From Edaphobacter sp. (GTDB lineage: Bacteria > Acidobacteriota > Terriglobia > Terriglobales > Acidobacteriaceae), in NCBI GenBank assembly GCA_025462645.1, contig JAOAPB010000120.1, forward strand, positions 1 to 57,897: DNA of 57,897 nucleotides, written 5' to 3'. Both the position numbers and the translations under genes were made by a program. The notes under the pieces were generated by a model. It was not told the origin of the DNA, did not search any database, and saw nothing but the letters and a program-made list of their open reading frames with translations. Below, piece after piece: positions 42,980 through 52,353 of the stretch. The stretch's first letter is position 1; each line of letters starts with the position of its first letter.

Positions 42980-43590
42980 CCAACAACTGCACTCCCCACC
43001 AACCCCAACTCCTCAGCCCTCGCCTGCATCGCCCGCAGGCAATTCTCCAGATGCTCCTCCAGCGGAACCCCCAGCAACTCCGCGCCCCCGGTAATATCCT
43101 CCCGCTTCACCGCCCGCGCAAAAGCCTTGTCCTTCATCTTCTTCTTCACTCCCGCAACCTCCACCTCCAGAATCGACTTGCTCGGCTTCACCAGCGCACA
43201 AGCCGTCAGAAAACCCGCCAGCTCATCACAGGCAAACAGCGCTTTATCCAGATGCGAATCCCGTCCCACGCCCGAGTAGTCCGCATGAGCCAAAATAGCG
43301 TGCAGCACGCTCTCCGGCCACCCCAACTCCCGTAGATGAGCCACCCCCACAAACGGATGCTCTTCGAGCGATGGATGCCGCTCATAGTCCATGTCATGCA
43401 GCAGACCCGCGCAGGCATAAGGCTCCGCAAAGGCCTCAGCCTCAGCCCCCGTCAATCCAAGCCGCGCAGCCTCCATCACGCCATAGGCCTCCGTGCAAAC
43501 CGACACCGCCATGCCATGCTTCCGCAGCGACTCGCCCTTCGTCCACTGCTCCAGCAAAGCCAGTGCACTCTCCCGTCCGAACTCACTCAT
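42976..43590 (-). CDS. HD domain hydrolase
   Basis: This 204-residue protein has metal-binding residues in LRKHGMAVSVC (His), CAGLLHDMDYERHPSLEEH (His-Asp, plus downstream His) and HAILAHADYSGVG (His). It resembles small HD phosphohydrolases that act on nucleotides or phosphates, the exact substrate unknown. The segment LDKALFACDELAGFLTACALVKPS is typical of a subfamily of HDIG-like proteins conserved across many bacteria. It stands alone on the minus strand, 203 bp upstream of the divergently encoded HTH regulator. Confidence 0.82.
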   Translation of the reverse strand: MSEFGRESALALLEQWTKGESLRKHGMAVSVCTEAYGVMEAARLGLTGAEAEAFAEPYACAGLLHDMDYERHPSLEEHPFVGVAHLRELGWPESVLHAILAHADYSGVGRDSHLDKALFACDELAGFLTACALVKPSKSILEVEVAGVKKKMKDKAFARAVKREDITGGAELLGVPLEEHLENCLRAMQARAEELGLVGSAVVG

Positions 43591-43724
43591 CCAGTCCTCC
43601 TAACCATCAATTAGCCCTGAAACAAAGTTACTACTCTGGTTCCTCTCCGGTTTTTTTAGGCATTTAGGTAATAATCATCGGGATTCCCCTTGACTCACAA
43701 GTAACCCCAGTGTCACTCTAGGCA

Positions 43725-43755
43725 CATCACACGCTCCGTTATCGGACATGTGATG
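43725..43755. promoter_or_regulatory. Palindromic hairpin upstream of the HTH regulator
   Basis: CATCACA (43725-43731) pairs with TGTGATG (43749-43755), and inside it TCCG pairs with CGGA across TTAT. It lies 37 bp before the regulator start. A possible -35 TTGACT is at 43690, without a clear -10. It could be an autoregulatory operator for the protein encoded next. Confidence 0.4.
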
Positions 43756-43792
43756 CGGTCCCTGCTCTGGATCCGCCCGCTACAGACAACTT

Positions 43793-44326
43793 ATGGCAAC
43801 CATGATGGCACCCGTCGAACAGCGTGAGGTATTGCGTTGTGACCATTGCAGCTTGGTGCAGTTTCGCACAGCCAACGCGCTGTGCCGTCGCTGCCACAAA
43901 TGCCTCGAGGTCGAAGAGCCCGAACCGGCTCCTGCCCCGCTGGCACTCGTACCCCAGTCAACCCCACAGCCCGAAGGCCTTCAGGTGGCCACTGCCGTTC
44001 GCGACCTGCGCCACGTGCGCAATCTCTCGCAGCGTCAGCTCGCCGCCCGCATGAATGTGCCTCGCACCTACATCTCGAAGATCGAGAACGGCAAGGCCAT
44101 GCCCACGCTCTCCTCGCTCGATCGCCTCGCAAGAGCCCTCCAGGTCGACATCTCCACCCTGCTGCGGGATTCCACCAACCGCCATCGTGACGAGACGGCC
44201 GTACTCATGACCGACCCCTTCCTCGCCGAGATTGCGGCTTACACCTCGCAGCTCGACGCCCTGCAGCGCTCTATCTTCCTCAACCACGTTCGCGAGCTGG
44301 CCGCCGGCCATCGCCGCACAGCCTGA
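43793..44326 (+). CDS. XRE-type HTH regulator with N-terminal zinc ribbon
   Basis: This 177-residue protein has four cysteines C16-x2-C19...C31-x2-C34 (CDHCSL and CRRCHK) forming a zinc knuckle, a Pro/Glu linker, and an XRE-family helix-turn-helix at about residues 66-125 (RHVRNLSQRQLAARMNVPR, YISKIENGKAMPTLSSL). A C-terminal helical segment follows. It should bind DNA, possibly as a dimer through the last helices. The zinc-ribbon-XRE combination is uncommon. A palindrome upstream suggests autoregulation. A strong hairpin at 44361-44385 follows the stop. Confidence 0.85.
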   Translation: MATMMAPVEQREVLRCDHCSLVQFRTANALCRRCHKCLEVEEPEPAPAPLALVPQSTPQPEGLQVATAVRDLRHVRNLSQRQLAARMNVPRTYISKIENGKAMPTLSSLDRLARALQVDISTLLRDSTNRHRDETAVLMTDPFLAEIAAYTSQLDALQRSIFLNHVRELAAGHRRTA

Positions 44327-44360
44327 GCTGAGTGCCGCACCATCCTGTCCCTCTCCCGAA

Positions 44361-44385
44361 GAGCGCCGCACTCACTGCGGCGCTC
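44361..44385 (+). terminator. GC-rich terminator hairpin after the regulator
   Basis: GAGCGCCGCA (44361-44370) and TGCGGCGCTC (44376-44385) are exact complements around a CTCAC loop, followed by pyrimidine-rich GCTCTCCTCTTC. The remainder of the 44327-44612 gap holds no gene that I support. Confidence 0.7.
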
Positions 44386-44612
44386 GCTCTCCTCTTCAAG
44401 TCGAGCGCTCCACGGGACAACGTCTCAAACTCCGAAGGCCATTAGTCCCTCTGCATTGGCAGATGGGGACTAGCGGTTGTCACGGAAAGTTAAAAGAAAA
44501 CATCGTAGGATAAAGATGCGTTCGACCGCACCGAGACGACCCGAACGTGGAAGAAAAGGCGTTCATTGCACAGCCAACATCGGTGTGCTAGCGTCAATGC
44601 TGCGAGGTCGCT

Positions 44613-45539
<927 letters not shown>

Positions 45540-45617
45540 CCGCAAGCCAGACAAGCCAGCGGAAAATAGATGTCAGCAACCAGCTACAAGGTCGCCCGTA
45601 GTTCACCGCGATGAAAT

Positions 45618-47108
45618 CTATCTCTGGCCGATGAGTTCAGCGGCATGCGCCGCGCCCTGCAATGCCCCTTGTCGCCCGGGAGCATTCGCGAGTGCCGTCT
45701 GAAACTCTTTCAGTGCCAAGACCGGACGATTTTGCTCCGTGAGCAGGCAGCCAAGCTGTTCGCGCGCCGGAACAATCGGTCCTGGTGTCACCGGAAGCTT
45801 CTCGATCGCATCCTCCTCATCGGCTGATGCGTGCATCAAAGTCGCGGCCTCATCCGGCCTTCCGTTCGCCTGGGCCGACCACGCCATCACTTCGCGCGTC
45901 AGAATACCGACCTGGGTAGCCCAATAGTCGTTACCCGAGCTACGGAGCTGCGCTTCGAGCTGCCGCAATCGATCAATCTCCGGGCGCGCCTCGTCAGCGC
46001 GTCCACTCCGGGCGAGTCCCAAGCCCCGAGCCCAAACCGCAATTGCGACAACATGAGGCGGAGCTCCTGCGGGAGGAGCGATGGCGGCAGCGTCGGCCCA
46101 TCGACCCCGCTCAACCGCGTACCGAACCGGCATCGCGGTAGAGGCGTACGCTATCTTGAAATCGCCTGCGTTCAGCTCCGGCATGTTTCTAACTTGCTGA
46201 ATGACCTGAGCCGCATCCTGGTCACGTCCCCTCTGTAGATAGGCATACACCAGATAATCCATGGCGTGCAGCTCTTCTCCGGTGTCCCCCTGCTGGTGCG
46301 CCGCCTCCCTTGCCGCAAGGTTGGAAGTGATGGAGTCTTCCCACAGGCCAAGCCGCGTGAAGATATGCGACGGCATGTGCAACGCATGAGGCGCAGAGGG
46401 TGCAATCTGCGAGTAGGCTCTCGCCGCAGCGAGGCCTCTCGGCGCAAGCTCCGCATTGTCGTTAGCATGGATGAGGTAATGAGGAATTCCCGGGTGCTGC
46501 GGATAGACGCGGTCCAGTGGCTCAAGCACATCGGCGGCCTTCTTCTGGTTCGCATGCGTCTTGTCGGCAGGAGATGCAGTCGCCAGCAGTGCGAGCGCAT
46601 AAAACACCTGTGCTTCGACATCTTTCCTGTTCTCGGCAGCCAGCTCACCCATCGCATGCTCATAGTTCAACGCTCGCGTGCGGTACGGAACAGTCGCAGC
46701 ATCCTGATAGAGCAACGCCAGCGCGCCGATAAACTGGCGCTCCCGTTTGGAGTCGCTCCCGATCTGCTGCGCCCGCTCAATCTCCTTTTGCGCAGTCGAA
46801 ATTGTCGCGGGCAAAAGTGCCGGCTCCCAAAGCTGACGAAAGTACGCCATCGTCATTCCCCAATGTGCCATCGCACACCGCGAATCCAGTTCGGCCACTT
46901 TGTGAAATGCATCTTCGGCGGCCGTATAAGCGAAGGAGTGAAGCAGAGCCACGCCTCGGTCGAACTGCTCCTGAACAGCCGGTGTGCAAGAGATCGGAAA
47001 CGATACCTTCCCCAGTCTCTCCGGTGCGCTGTGGCTGTGAGTCTCTTGTGCTGACGAGAGGGGAACGATGAGCAGCAGAGCGGTCAGTACTCGCCTTAGA
47101 TCGGGCAT
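45618..47108 (-). CDS. Exported TPR-like protein
   Basis: This 496-residue protein has a signal peptide (MPDLRRVLTALLLIVPLSSA), and the ATG at 47108 is preceded by GGAGGTAGGG. The mature part is helical, with TPR-like units, for example YTAAEDAFHKVAELDSRCAM and the C-terminal RPVLALKEFQTALANAPGRQ. The first unit contains FDRGVALLHSFAYTAAEDAF. This family occurs in acidobacteria and related phyla as uncharacterised periplasmic scaffolds. The open frame reaches 47258, but that start lacks the signal peptide. It interrupts the uppS-cdsA series and its codons are less C-biased. Confidence 0.78.
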   Translation of the reverse strand: MPDLRRVLTALLLIVPLSSAQETHSHSAPERLGKVSFPISCTPAVQEQFDRGVALLHSFAYTAAEDAFHKVAELDSRCAMAHWGMTMAYFRQLWEPALLPATISTAQKEIERAQQIGSDSKRERQFIGALALLYQDAATVPYRTRALNYEHAMGELAAENRKDVEAQVFYALALLATASPADKTHANQKKAADVLEPLDRVYPQHPGIPHYLIHANDNAELAPRGLAAARAYSQIAPSAPHALHMPSHIFTRLGLWEDSITSNLAAREAAHQQGDTGEELHAMDYLVYAYLQRGRDQDAAQVIQQVRNMPELNAGDFKIAYASTAMPVRYAVERGRWADAAAIAPPAGAPPHVVAIAVWARGLGLARSGRADEARPEIDRLRQLEAQLRSSGNDYWATQVGILTREVMAWSAQANGRPDEAATLMHASADEEDAIEKLPVTPGPIVPAREQLGCLLTEQNRPVLALKEFQTALANAPGRQGALQGAAHAAELIGQR

Positions 47109-47381
47109 CCCTACCTCCACAGGCGCATGGTGTGTTGCGGGCATCCGAATTCTACATGGCAGCTGGCGACAGATGCCCTCCGCTCGATCTGGAGAGCTTT
47201 CGATATCTTCACAAAGGTTTAACTTGAAGTACGTTCGAGGCCTGAAATCCACAATCACTAGCCGAACGGGCCATCTCTACTCCCTGACGATAACTCCTGA
47301 ATGACGGTCTATCCGGAAACTACCCACCGCCCCCCCTCCCCTATCTCCCATCCACGGCAATGTATCCTAGCCACTGAACTC

Positions 47382-48245
47382 ATGAAACGCATCCTAACTG
47401 CCTTAGTCCTGATCGCCGCCGTCTTCGCCCTCATCTTCTTCGGCAAGCTTTGGATGATAACCCTCTTCGCCGCCATCGTGGCCGAGCTGGCCTGCTACGA
47501 GTACCTCAAGCTCGCCGCAGTAGGCGCCGAGTCCCATGGAGCCAAACTCCGCATCCCCCTCTGGTGGATGACCCTCGGCACCGCCCTCGCCTTCATCGTC
47601 ACCCTGCCCAACTTCCCCGTCGACGAGCAACTCCCCGTCCTCAGCGCCCTCACTCTCATCCTCTTCGCCTGGAACGGCTTCCGTTCCCCCCTCATTCAGG
47701 TTCTGCCCGACACCGCCCAGGGCCTCTTCGGCCTCATCTGGATCGCCTACCCCCTCACCCTCGTTCCCCTCCTCTGGAAGCAGGAGGACGGCCCCGCCCT
47801 CGTCCTCTTCCTCATGGTCTGCGTCTGGTCCGGAGACATCGCCGCCCTCTACATAGGCAAGGCCTTCGGCAAACACAAACTGGCCCCGCGCCTCAGCCCC
47901 GGCAAGACCTGGGAGGGCGCCATCGCCTCCATCGCCGGAAGCCTCCTCGCCGCCGGTCTCGTCATCTGGATCGGCGATCTCCTCACCGCCCGCGGCAACC
48001 TTCTCCTCCACATCACTGAGCCCATCTGGCAGACCCTCCTGCTCGCCGCGATCCTGAACATCGCAGCTCAGCTGGGCGACCTCCTCGAATCCGCCGTCAA
48101 GCGTGGAGCCGGTGTCAAAGACTCTGGAACCATGCTCCCCGGACACGGCGGCATCCTCGATCGCATCGACGCCCTCCTCCTCGCCGCACCCGTCCTCTGG
48201 TTCGCTCTGATCCTCAAGGACCACTTCGACCTCGGCCGCTTCTAG
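47382..48245 (+). CDS. cdsA: Phosphatidate cytidylyltransferase
   Basis: It makes CDP-diacylglycerol from phosphatidate and CTP, in the inner membrane. At 287 residues it has about eight membrane segments, with the CDS signature KDSGTMLPGHGGILDRIDAL near the C-terminus and ASP/WSGDIAALYIGKAFGKHKLAP before it. ATG at 47382 opens a hydrophobic first helix (MKRILTALVLIAAVFALIFF); the open frame extends 81 bp upstream but is not needed. The last 20 bp of coding sequence (48225-48244) recur at 49194-49213. Confidence 0.92.
   Translation: MKRILTALVLIAAVFALIFFGKLWMITLFAAIVAELACYEYLKLAAVGAESHGAKLRIPLWWMTLGTALAFIVTLPNFPVDEQLPVLSALTLILFAWNGFRSPLIQVLPDTAQGLFGLIWIAYPLTLVPLLWKQEDGPALVLFLMVCVWSGDIAALYIGKAFGKHKLAPRLSPGKTWEGAIASIAGSLLAAGLVIWIGDLLTARGNLLLHITEPIWQTLLLAAILNIAAQLGDLLESAVKRGAGVKDSGTMLPGHGGILDRIDALLLAAPVLWFALILKDHFDLGRF
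48225..48244 (+). repeat. 20-bp direct repeat, copy 1 (end of cdsA)
   Basis: TTCGACCTCGGCCGCTTCTA is the 3' end of cdsA, ending in the first two bases of its stop. An exact second copy is at 49194-49213, 969 bp away. Confidence 0.95.
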
Positions 48246-48280
48246 CTCGAGTGGTATTCTTCGGCCTTGTTCTTTTGTTT

Positions 48281-48300
48281 GTCATCCCGTAGGGATCTGC
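48281..48300 (+). repeat. GTCAT repeat, subtype C
   Basis: GTCATCCCGTAGGGATCTGC corresponds to GTCATCCCATAGGGATATGC at 39269-39288, with two substitutions. A TTTTGTTGTTGCCTGTTCT linker follows, as after other subtypes. Confidence 0.85.
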
Positions 48301-48340
48301 TTTTGTTGTTGCCTGTTCTCTTCAACCTCACGAAAGAATC

Positions 48341-48420
48341 GTCATTTCGACCGGAGCCAGCTCGCGCATTTTGCGAACTGCGCAGCGGAGAAACCCGCTT
48401 CTCGACCAATACCGCCTCCC
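48341..48420 (+). repeat. GTCAT repeat, subtype D
   Basis: GTCATTTCGACCGGAGCC…GCGCAGCGGAGAAACCCGCT…ACCGCCTCCC is the fullest copy of the type found inside polX at 15882 and beside mvaB at 38193. An inner GCGCATTTTGCG-like stem is present. Confidence 0.9.
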
Positions 48421-48429
48421 AGCCGACGA

Positions 48430-48560
48430 ATCGGGTGCCCCATCTTCGCGACGGTTTTATCGTCGCTAATGTGGGCATTCGCGCAGAGCGCGAACCGCCT
48501 TCCCTCAACCAGGCAAAACCGTTCGGGTGCCCATCCGTGTCGCAGGTCTCATCGCGACAC
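48430..48560 (+). repeat. CGGGTGCCCCAT element, copy 1
   Basis: It begins TCGGGTGCCCCATCTTCGCG, includes TATCGTCGCTAA and CGCGAACCGCCTTCCCTC, and ends with a second head GTTCGGGTGCCCATCC. It corresponds in order to 49236-49370. Confidence 0.85.
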
Positions 48561-48617
48561 CCAAAGGCGGACGAAAGTTGTACTGATCTTCGGAGCCCAA
48601 ATGTTATTCTTCCCCGC

Positions 48618-48821
48618 ATGAAAGCTCTTGTAATTCTTTTACTTGCCTCTACTGCCTTCGCCGCTCCGGTTCGAGTGCGCCCCACCGTCACCAAACAGGG
48701 CGTATACCGCCAGCCGCACGTCAGAACATCGCCGGATTCGACCCAGCGCAACAACTACTCAACAAAGGGGAACTACAACCTCTATACCGGTAAGGCGGGC
48801 ACCAAAACGGCAAAGCACTAG
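48618..48821 (+). CDS. Small exported protein
   Basis: This 67-residue protein has a signal peptide (MKALVILLLASTAFAAP). The mature part is short and basic, with NNYSTKGNYNLYTGKAGTKT, resembling a short conserved motif (…NYSTKGNxNPYTGKxGxK) found in small exported proteins of many bacteria whose role is unknown. No Shine-Dalgarno is obvious. It is one of two small genes between two copies of a 20-bp cdsA end. It ends directly before a GTG that opens the next (frameshifted) gene. Confidence 0.75.
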   Translation: MKALVILLLASTAFAAPVRVRPTVTKQGVYRQPHVRTSPDSTQRNNYSTKGNYNLYTGKAGTKTAKH

Positions 48822-49185
48822 TGAAGCGCTTGGCTGCGATTTTCATCCTGTTTTATCGCTATCGGCTTTTGCCAACGATCACCTATGGCAAGAGGGCAAG
48901 CTACTCAGCGTGGCTAACCAAAACGACATGGGCATCGGAACTGCTATAGGTACTTCGGCCCTACTCTTCCAGACGGGTCATGCCGTATTCGTGGTCCAGG
49001 TATCCGACATCGTTTACACGGTGCGTGGGGAAAAGACCAACCATCGAACCAAGGACTATTCCAAGGGTCTTATCGTCGGGGATCAACTCAAGGCTGCGAT
49101 CGAAGGAAACAAGTTGATTCTCCTTCTTCCAGATGGCAAGAATCTCGACACGTCAATCCTGACAAGGGAACAAGCAAAGCAGTGA
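48822..49185 (+). pseudogene. Exported small protein, frameshifted in its signal peptide
   Basis: From GTG 48822 one frame reads VKRLAAIFILF, a good signal-peptide start, then continues into the wrong frame. The neighbouring frame carries LSLSAFANDHLWQEGKLLSV and about 100 more residues to the stop at 49185. Adding one T to the TTTT at 48851-48854 would restore one continuous exported protein of about 121 residues. The body (AVFVVQVSDIVYTVRGEK, LKAAIEGNKLILLLPDGKNL) is unrecognised but has a strand-rich fold. Either the gene is broken, this is a sequencing error, or a later internal start is used. Confidence 0.6.
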
Positions 49186-49193
49186 TTACCTTC

Positions 49194-49213
49194 TTCGACC
49201 TCGGCCGCTTCTA
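49194..49213 (+). repeat. 20-bp direct repeat, copy 2 (cdsA 3' remnant)
   Basis: It is identical to 48225-48244 (end of cdsA), followed by TAA here and TAG there. The sequence after it (CCTGCCTCCCAACCGATGAA) matches the end of the subtype D repeat and start of the CGGGTG element after the first copy, with the intervening C and D modules missing. Confidence 0.9.
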
Positions 49214-49235
49214 ACCTGCCTCCCAACCGATGAAT

Positions 49236-49370
49236 CGGGTGCCCCATCTTCGCGACGGGTTCTATCGTCGCTAAGGTGGGCATTCGCGCAAAGCGCGAAC
49301 CGCCTTCCCTCGATCAGCCCAAACCGTTCGGGTACCCCATCCTTTGCAGTCTTATCGGGTGGGAATGTAT
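49236..49370 (+). repeat. CGGGTGCCCCAT element, copies 2 and 3
   Basis: The first part (49236-49310) repeats TCGGGTGCCCCATCTTCGCG with TATCGTCGCTAA. The second (49327-49370) has TCGGGTACCCCATCCTTTGC followed by AGTCTTATCG, and is the type found in frame inside the penicillin acylase at 56382. Confidence 0.85.
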
Positions 49371-49424
49371 CCCGACCACCCAGCCAACCATTGTCGTTGC
49401 TCGTTCTCCCCGAAAACGCCAACA

Positions 49425-49705
49425 AAAACCCCTGTCAACTCCCCTACCCACCTAACCCAATGCAAACAAAGCAAATAGGCTTGGCATACTAGTTATTCCC
49501 AATCCGTTACAATTGAACTTAGATCAAAGAAAGCCCCGGCTCAAGCCGGGGCTTTCCCGTTAATCACCGTAACTTCAATTAGGAGACGACTTTACGTGTA
49601 ACCCATTTAGATAGACGACTTTGCACGAACAATACCGCGCATGAGATTGATTCAAAACAACTTACACCAAAAGGTACCCCCGGGGGGGAGGGGGTACCCC
49701 TCCAC
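49425..49705 (+). repeat. Dispersed intergenic element, copy 2 (upstream of dxr)
   Basis: It starts AAACCCCTGTCAACTCCCCT and ends in GGTACCCCCGGGGGGGAGG. TAACCCATTTA and ATTGATTCAAAACAACTTA lie between. The order matches copy 1 at 17532-17790. A perfect 9-bp inverted repeat GGTACCCCC (49673-49681) / GGGGGTACC (49690-49698) is the end of this copy. dxr starts 65 bp beyond. With the CGGGTG element and a terminator hairpin this fills the 584-bp gap. Confidence 0.72.
49530..49555 (+). terminator. Perfect 11-bp hairpin with T-tail in the dxr upstream gap
   Basis: AAAGCCCCGGC (49530-49540) pairs with GCCGGGGCTTT (49545-49555) around TCAA. The run of T makes it look like a rho-independent terminator. 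Its downstream CGTTAATCACCGTAACT resembles the sequence after the hairpin at 5676. Confidence 0.7.
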
Positions 49706-49769
49706 ACCGATCCAAACACATTGATACCCACGCAACACCAACCCGTCACACTCTGAGAAAATAAGCCTC

Positions 49770-50948
49770 GTGAAAAAACTAGCAATCCTCGGCTCCACCG
49801 GTTCCATCGGCCACAGCACGCTCTCCATCTGCGAGTCCTTCCCCGACCGCTACCAGGTCGTCTCCCTCGCCGCAGGCCAGAACCTCGAAGTAGCCTTCGC
49901 CCAGTGCCTTCGTTGGAAGCCCAGGGTCATCTCCCTTGGCACCGAAGAGCTAGCCGCGGCCCTCACCACCCGCCTCAAAGCCGAAGGCATCACCAGCATC
50001 GAAGTCGTCCACGGCACCGCCGGAACCATCCACGCCGCAACCCTCCCCGAAGTGGACTTCGTCGTCTCCGCCATCGTCGGCGTAGCCGGCCTCGAAGCCA
50101 CCTACGCCGCCGTCAAGGCCGGCAAGACCATCGGCCTCGCCAACAAGGAGTGCCTCGTAGCCGCAGGCGAGCTCATCATCGCCGCCGCGCACCAGCACAA
50201 CATAGCCCTCCTCCCCATCGACTCCGAGCACAACGCCGTCCACCAGTGCATGCGCGGCGGAACCCCGCAGGAGGTCAAGCAGGTCTGGCTCACTGCCTCC
50301 GGTGGCCCCTTCCGCAACACCCCTCTAGCCGACTTCGAGCACATCACCCCCGCGCAAGCCCTCAAACACCCCACCTGGGTCATGGGCCAGCGCATCACCA
50401 TCGACTCCGCCACCATGATGAACAAGGGCTTCGAGGTCATCGAAGCCTGCCGCCTCTTCTCCCTCCCCCCCGCCCAGGTCCGCACCATCATCCACCCCCA
50501 GTCCACCGTCCACTCCCTCGTCGAGTTCGTCGACGGCAGCATCCTCGCGCAGATCTCCGTCACCGACATGCGCCTCCCCATCCTCTACGCACTCGCCTAC
50601 CCCGAACGTGTACCTTCAGATTTAACATTTGACCTCACCGCATTGAGCCAGCTCGACTTCTCCACCCCAGACCTTACCCGCTTCCCTTGCCTCCGCCTAG
50701 CCTATGAGGCTGCCGAAGCCGGAGGCAAAGTCTGCATCGCCCTCAACGCAGCCGACGAGATCGCCGTCGCCGCCTTCCTCGAAGGTCATATCCCCTTCCT
50801 CGGCATTCCGCGTACAATAGAGCAAGTGCTGACGCTAACCTCGGGCTCACGCCCATCGTCTATCTCTGAAGTGCTTGAAGCTGATCTTGCCGCGCGTCAA
50901 TGTGCGCGCGAAGTGATTGCCCGCCAGTCCATTGGCGTTCTACGATAG
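49770..50948 (+). CDS. dxr: 1-deoxy-D-xylulose 5-phosphate reductoisomerase
   Basis: It makes MEP, the second step of the non-mevalonate isoprenoid pathway, with NADPH and a divalent metal. The protein has 392 residues. It starts LAILGSTGSIGHSTL (GTG start), has VDFVVSAIVGVAGLEATYAA and metal/substrate segments PIDSEHNA, WVMGQRITIDSATMMNKGFEVIEA and HPQSTVHSLVEFVDGS. It lies 39 bp before rseP, so the two share a message, as in many bacteria. The upstream element with a GC palindrome may affect its expression. Confidence 0.95.
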   Translation: MKKLAILGSTGSIGHSTLSICESFPDRYQVVSLAAGQNLEVAFAQCLRWKPRVISLGTEELAAALTTRLKAEGITSIEVVHGTAGTIHAATLPEVDFVVSAIVGVAGLEATYAAVKAGKTIGLANKECLVAAGELIIAAAHQHNIALLPIDSEHNAVHQCMRGGTPQEVKQVWLTASGGPFRNTPLADFEHITPAQALKHPTWVMGQRITIDSATMMNKGFEVIEACRLFSLPPAQVRTIIHPQSTVHSLVEFVDGSILAQISVTDMRLPILYALAYPERVPSDLTFDLTALSQLDFSTPDLTRFPCLRLAYEAAEAGGKVCIALNAADEIAVAAFLEGHIPFLGIPRTIEQVLTLTSGSRPSSISEVLEADLAARQCAREVIARQSIGVLR

Positions 50949-50987
50949 CCAGCACGGCCATTAAAGTTCGAGGTCCTAACTTCTCCC

Positions 50988-52337
50988 ATGTCGACAATTA
51001 TCCAGCTTGCCATCGTCCTTGGCATCATGGTTCTGGTACACGAATTCGGCCACTTCGCCGTTGCCAAGCTCTGTGGCATCCGCGTTGAGGTCTTCTCCAT
51101 CGGCTTCGGCAAACGTCTCTTCGGCTTCAAGCGCGGCGATACCGACTACCGCCTCTCCGTCCTCCCACTCGGCGGCTACGTCAAGATGGCAGGCGACAAC
51201 CCAGGCGAAGCTCCCTCAGGCGATCCCGGTGAGTTCAACGCCCACCCTCGCTGGCAGCGCATCCTCGTAGCCCTCGCTGGCCCCTTCGCCAACTTTATCC
51301 TCGCCATCGCCCTCATGACCGGCGTCTCCATGCTCCACAACGAGGTGCAGGAGTACATCGGCGGTCCCGCCCAGACCGACTACATCCCCGTCGACACCCC
51401 AGCCTCCAAGACCGGCATCCGCTCCGGCGACCTCATCGTCCACTACGACAGCATCGAGAACCCCACCTGGGATAACGTTGCCATCCGCTCCCTGCTCAAC
51501 ATCAACCAGACCGTTCCCTTCTCCTACCTCCACGACGGCCAGCGCGTTGACACGAAGATCTTCGTCGAGTCCAAAGGTGGAACCGACAACTTCGCTCTGG
51601 ACAGACTAGGTCTCATCCCCAGGATGCAGCCGACTCCCGTTCAGGTCGACTCGCTCGAGCCCAACATGCCCGCCTCGCGCGCCGGCTTGCAGCCCCACGA
51701 CCAGATCGTCTCCATCGACGGCCTCCAGTTCCACTCCGTCCCTGCCCTGCTCGCCTACCTCCAGGACCAGGCAGGCAAACCCGCCGCTCTGACGATCCAA
51801 CGCAACGGCCAAACCCTCCCGATCCAGCTCACCCCTGAGCTAGCCGATGCAGGGGACGGCACCAAGTCCTACCGGCTCGGCTTCCACCCCGTCCAGCCCC
51901 CCGTCAAGGTAGAGCGCCTCCCCCTTGGCAAAGCCATCGTAGCTTCGTGGGACTTCAACAAGAAGGGCTCCTCCCTCATCATCGAGGTCCTCAAGCGCCT
52001 CTTCACCCGCCAGGTCTCCGTCCGCAGCCTGCAGAGCCCCATCGGCATCGGCCAGCAGATCCACCAGGCTGTCCAGATGCCCGGCTGGATGCCGCTGATC
52101 GGTCTCATGGCCTACATCAGCCTCAACCTCGGCATCTTCAACCTCCTGCCGATCCCGATCCTCGACGGCGGCATGATCCTCTTCCTGGTCGTCGAGAGCA
52201 TCATCGGCCGCGACCTCAACCAGCAACTCAAGGAGCGCGTCTACCAGGTAGCCTTCGTCTGCCTCCTGGCCTTCTTCGCCTTCGTCATCTTCAACGACCT
52301 GAGCAAGCTCTCCCTCTTCAGCAAACTCAAGCCGTAA
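50988..52337 (+). CDS. rseP: Site-2 type intramembrane protease (RseP)
   Basis: This 449-residue inner-membrane zinc protease cuts anti-sigma factors and signal-peptide remnants. The active site is LVHEFGHFAVAK (His18-Glu19-x-x-His22), followed by FAVAKLCGIRVEVFSIGFG. Two PDZ regions lie at about residues 110-280, and the C-terminal metal ligand is NLLPIPILDGGMILF. The last helix ends in KLSLFSKLKP. Co-transcribed with dxr. It is followed by a strong hairpin. Confidence 0.94.
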   Translation: MSTIIQLAIVLGIMVLVHEFGHFAVAKLCGIRVEVFSIGFGKRLFGFKRGDTDYRLSVLPLGGYVKMAGDNPGEAPSGDPGEFNAHPRWQRILVALAGPFANFILAIALMTGVSMLHNEVQEYIGGPAQTDYIPVDTPASKTGIRSGDLIVHYDSIENPTWDNVAIRSLLNINQTVPFSYLHDGQRVDTKIFVESKGGTDNFALDRLGLIPRMQPTPVQVDSLEPNMPASRAGLQPHDQIVSIDGLQFHSVPALLAYLQDQAGKPAALTIQRNGQTLPIQLTPELADAGDGTKSYRLGFHPVQPPVKVERLPLGKAIVASWDFNKKGSSLIIEVLKRLFTRQVSVRSLQSPIGIGQQIHQAVQMPGWMPLIGLMAYISLNLGIFNLLPIPILDGGMILFLVVESIIGRDLNQQLKERVYQVAFVCLLAFFAFVIFNDLSKLSLFSKLKP

Positions 52338-52353
52338 CGTAACAAGCCAGCAA

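Larger units (their letters stand above)
48246..48617. other. 372-bp gap of concatenated repeats
   Basis: No gene is visible. It holds subtype C (48281-48300), a TTTTGTTGTTGCCTGTTCT linker, subtype D (48341-48420) and the CGGGTGCCCCAT element (48430-48560), in series. It ends just before the small exported gene at 48618. Confidence 0.85.

Noticed and set aside
47301..47381. Upstream extension of cdsA
   Set aside because: The ATG at 47382 directly opens the first membrane helix; the extension is polar, Pro-rich and lacks a ribosome-binding site.
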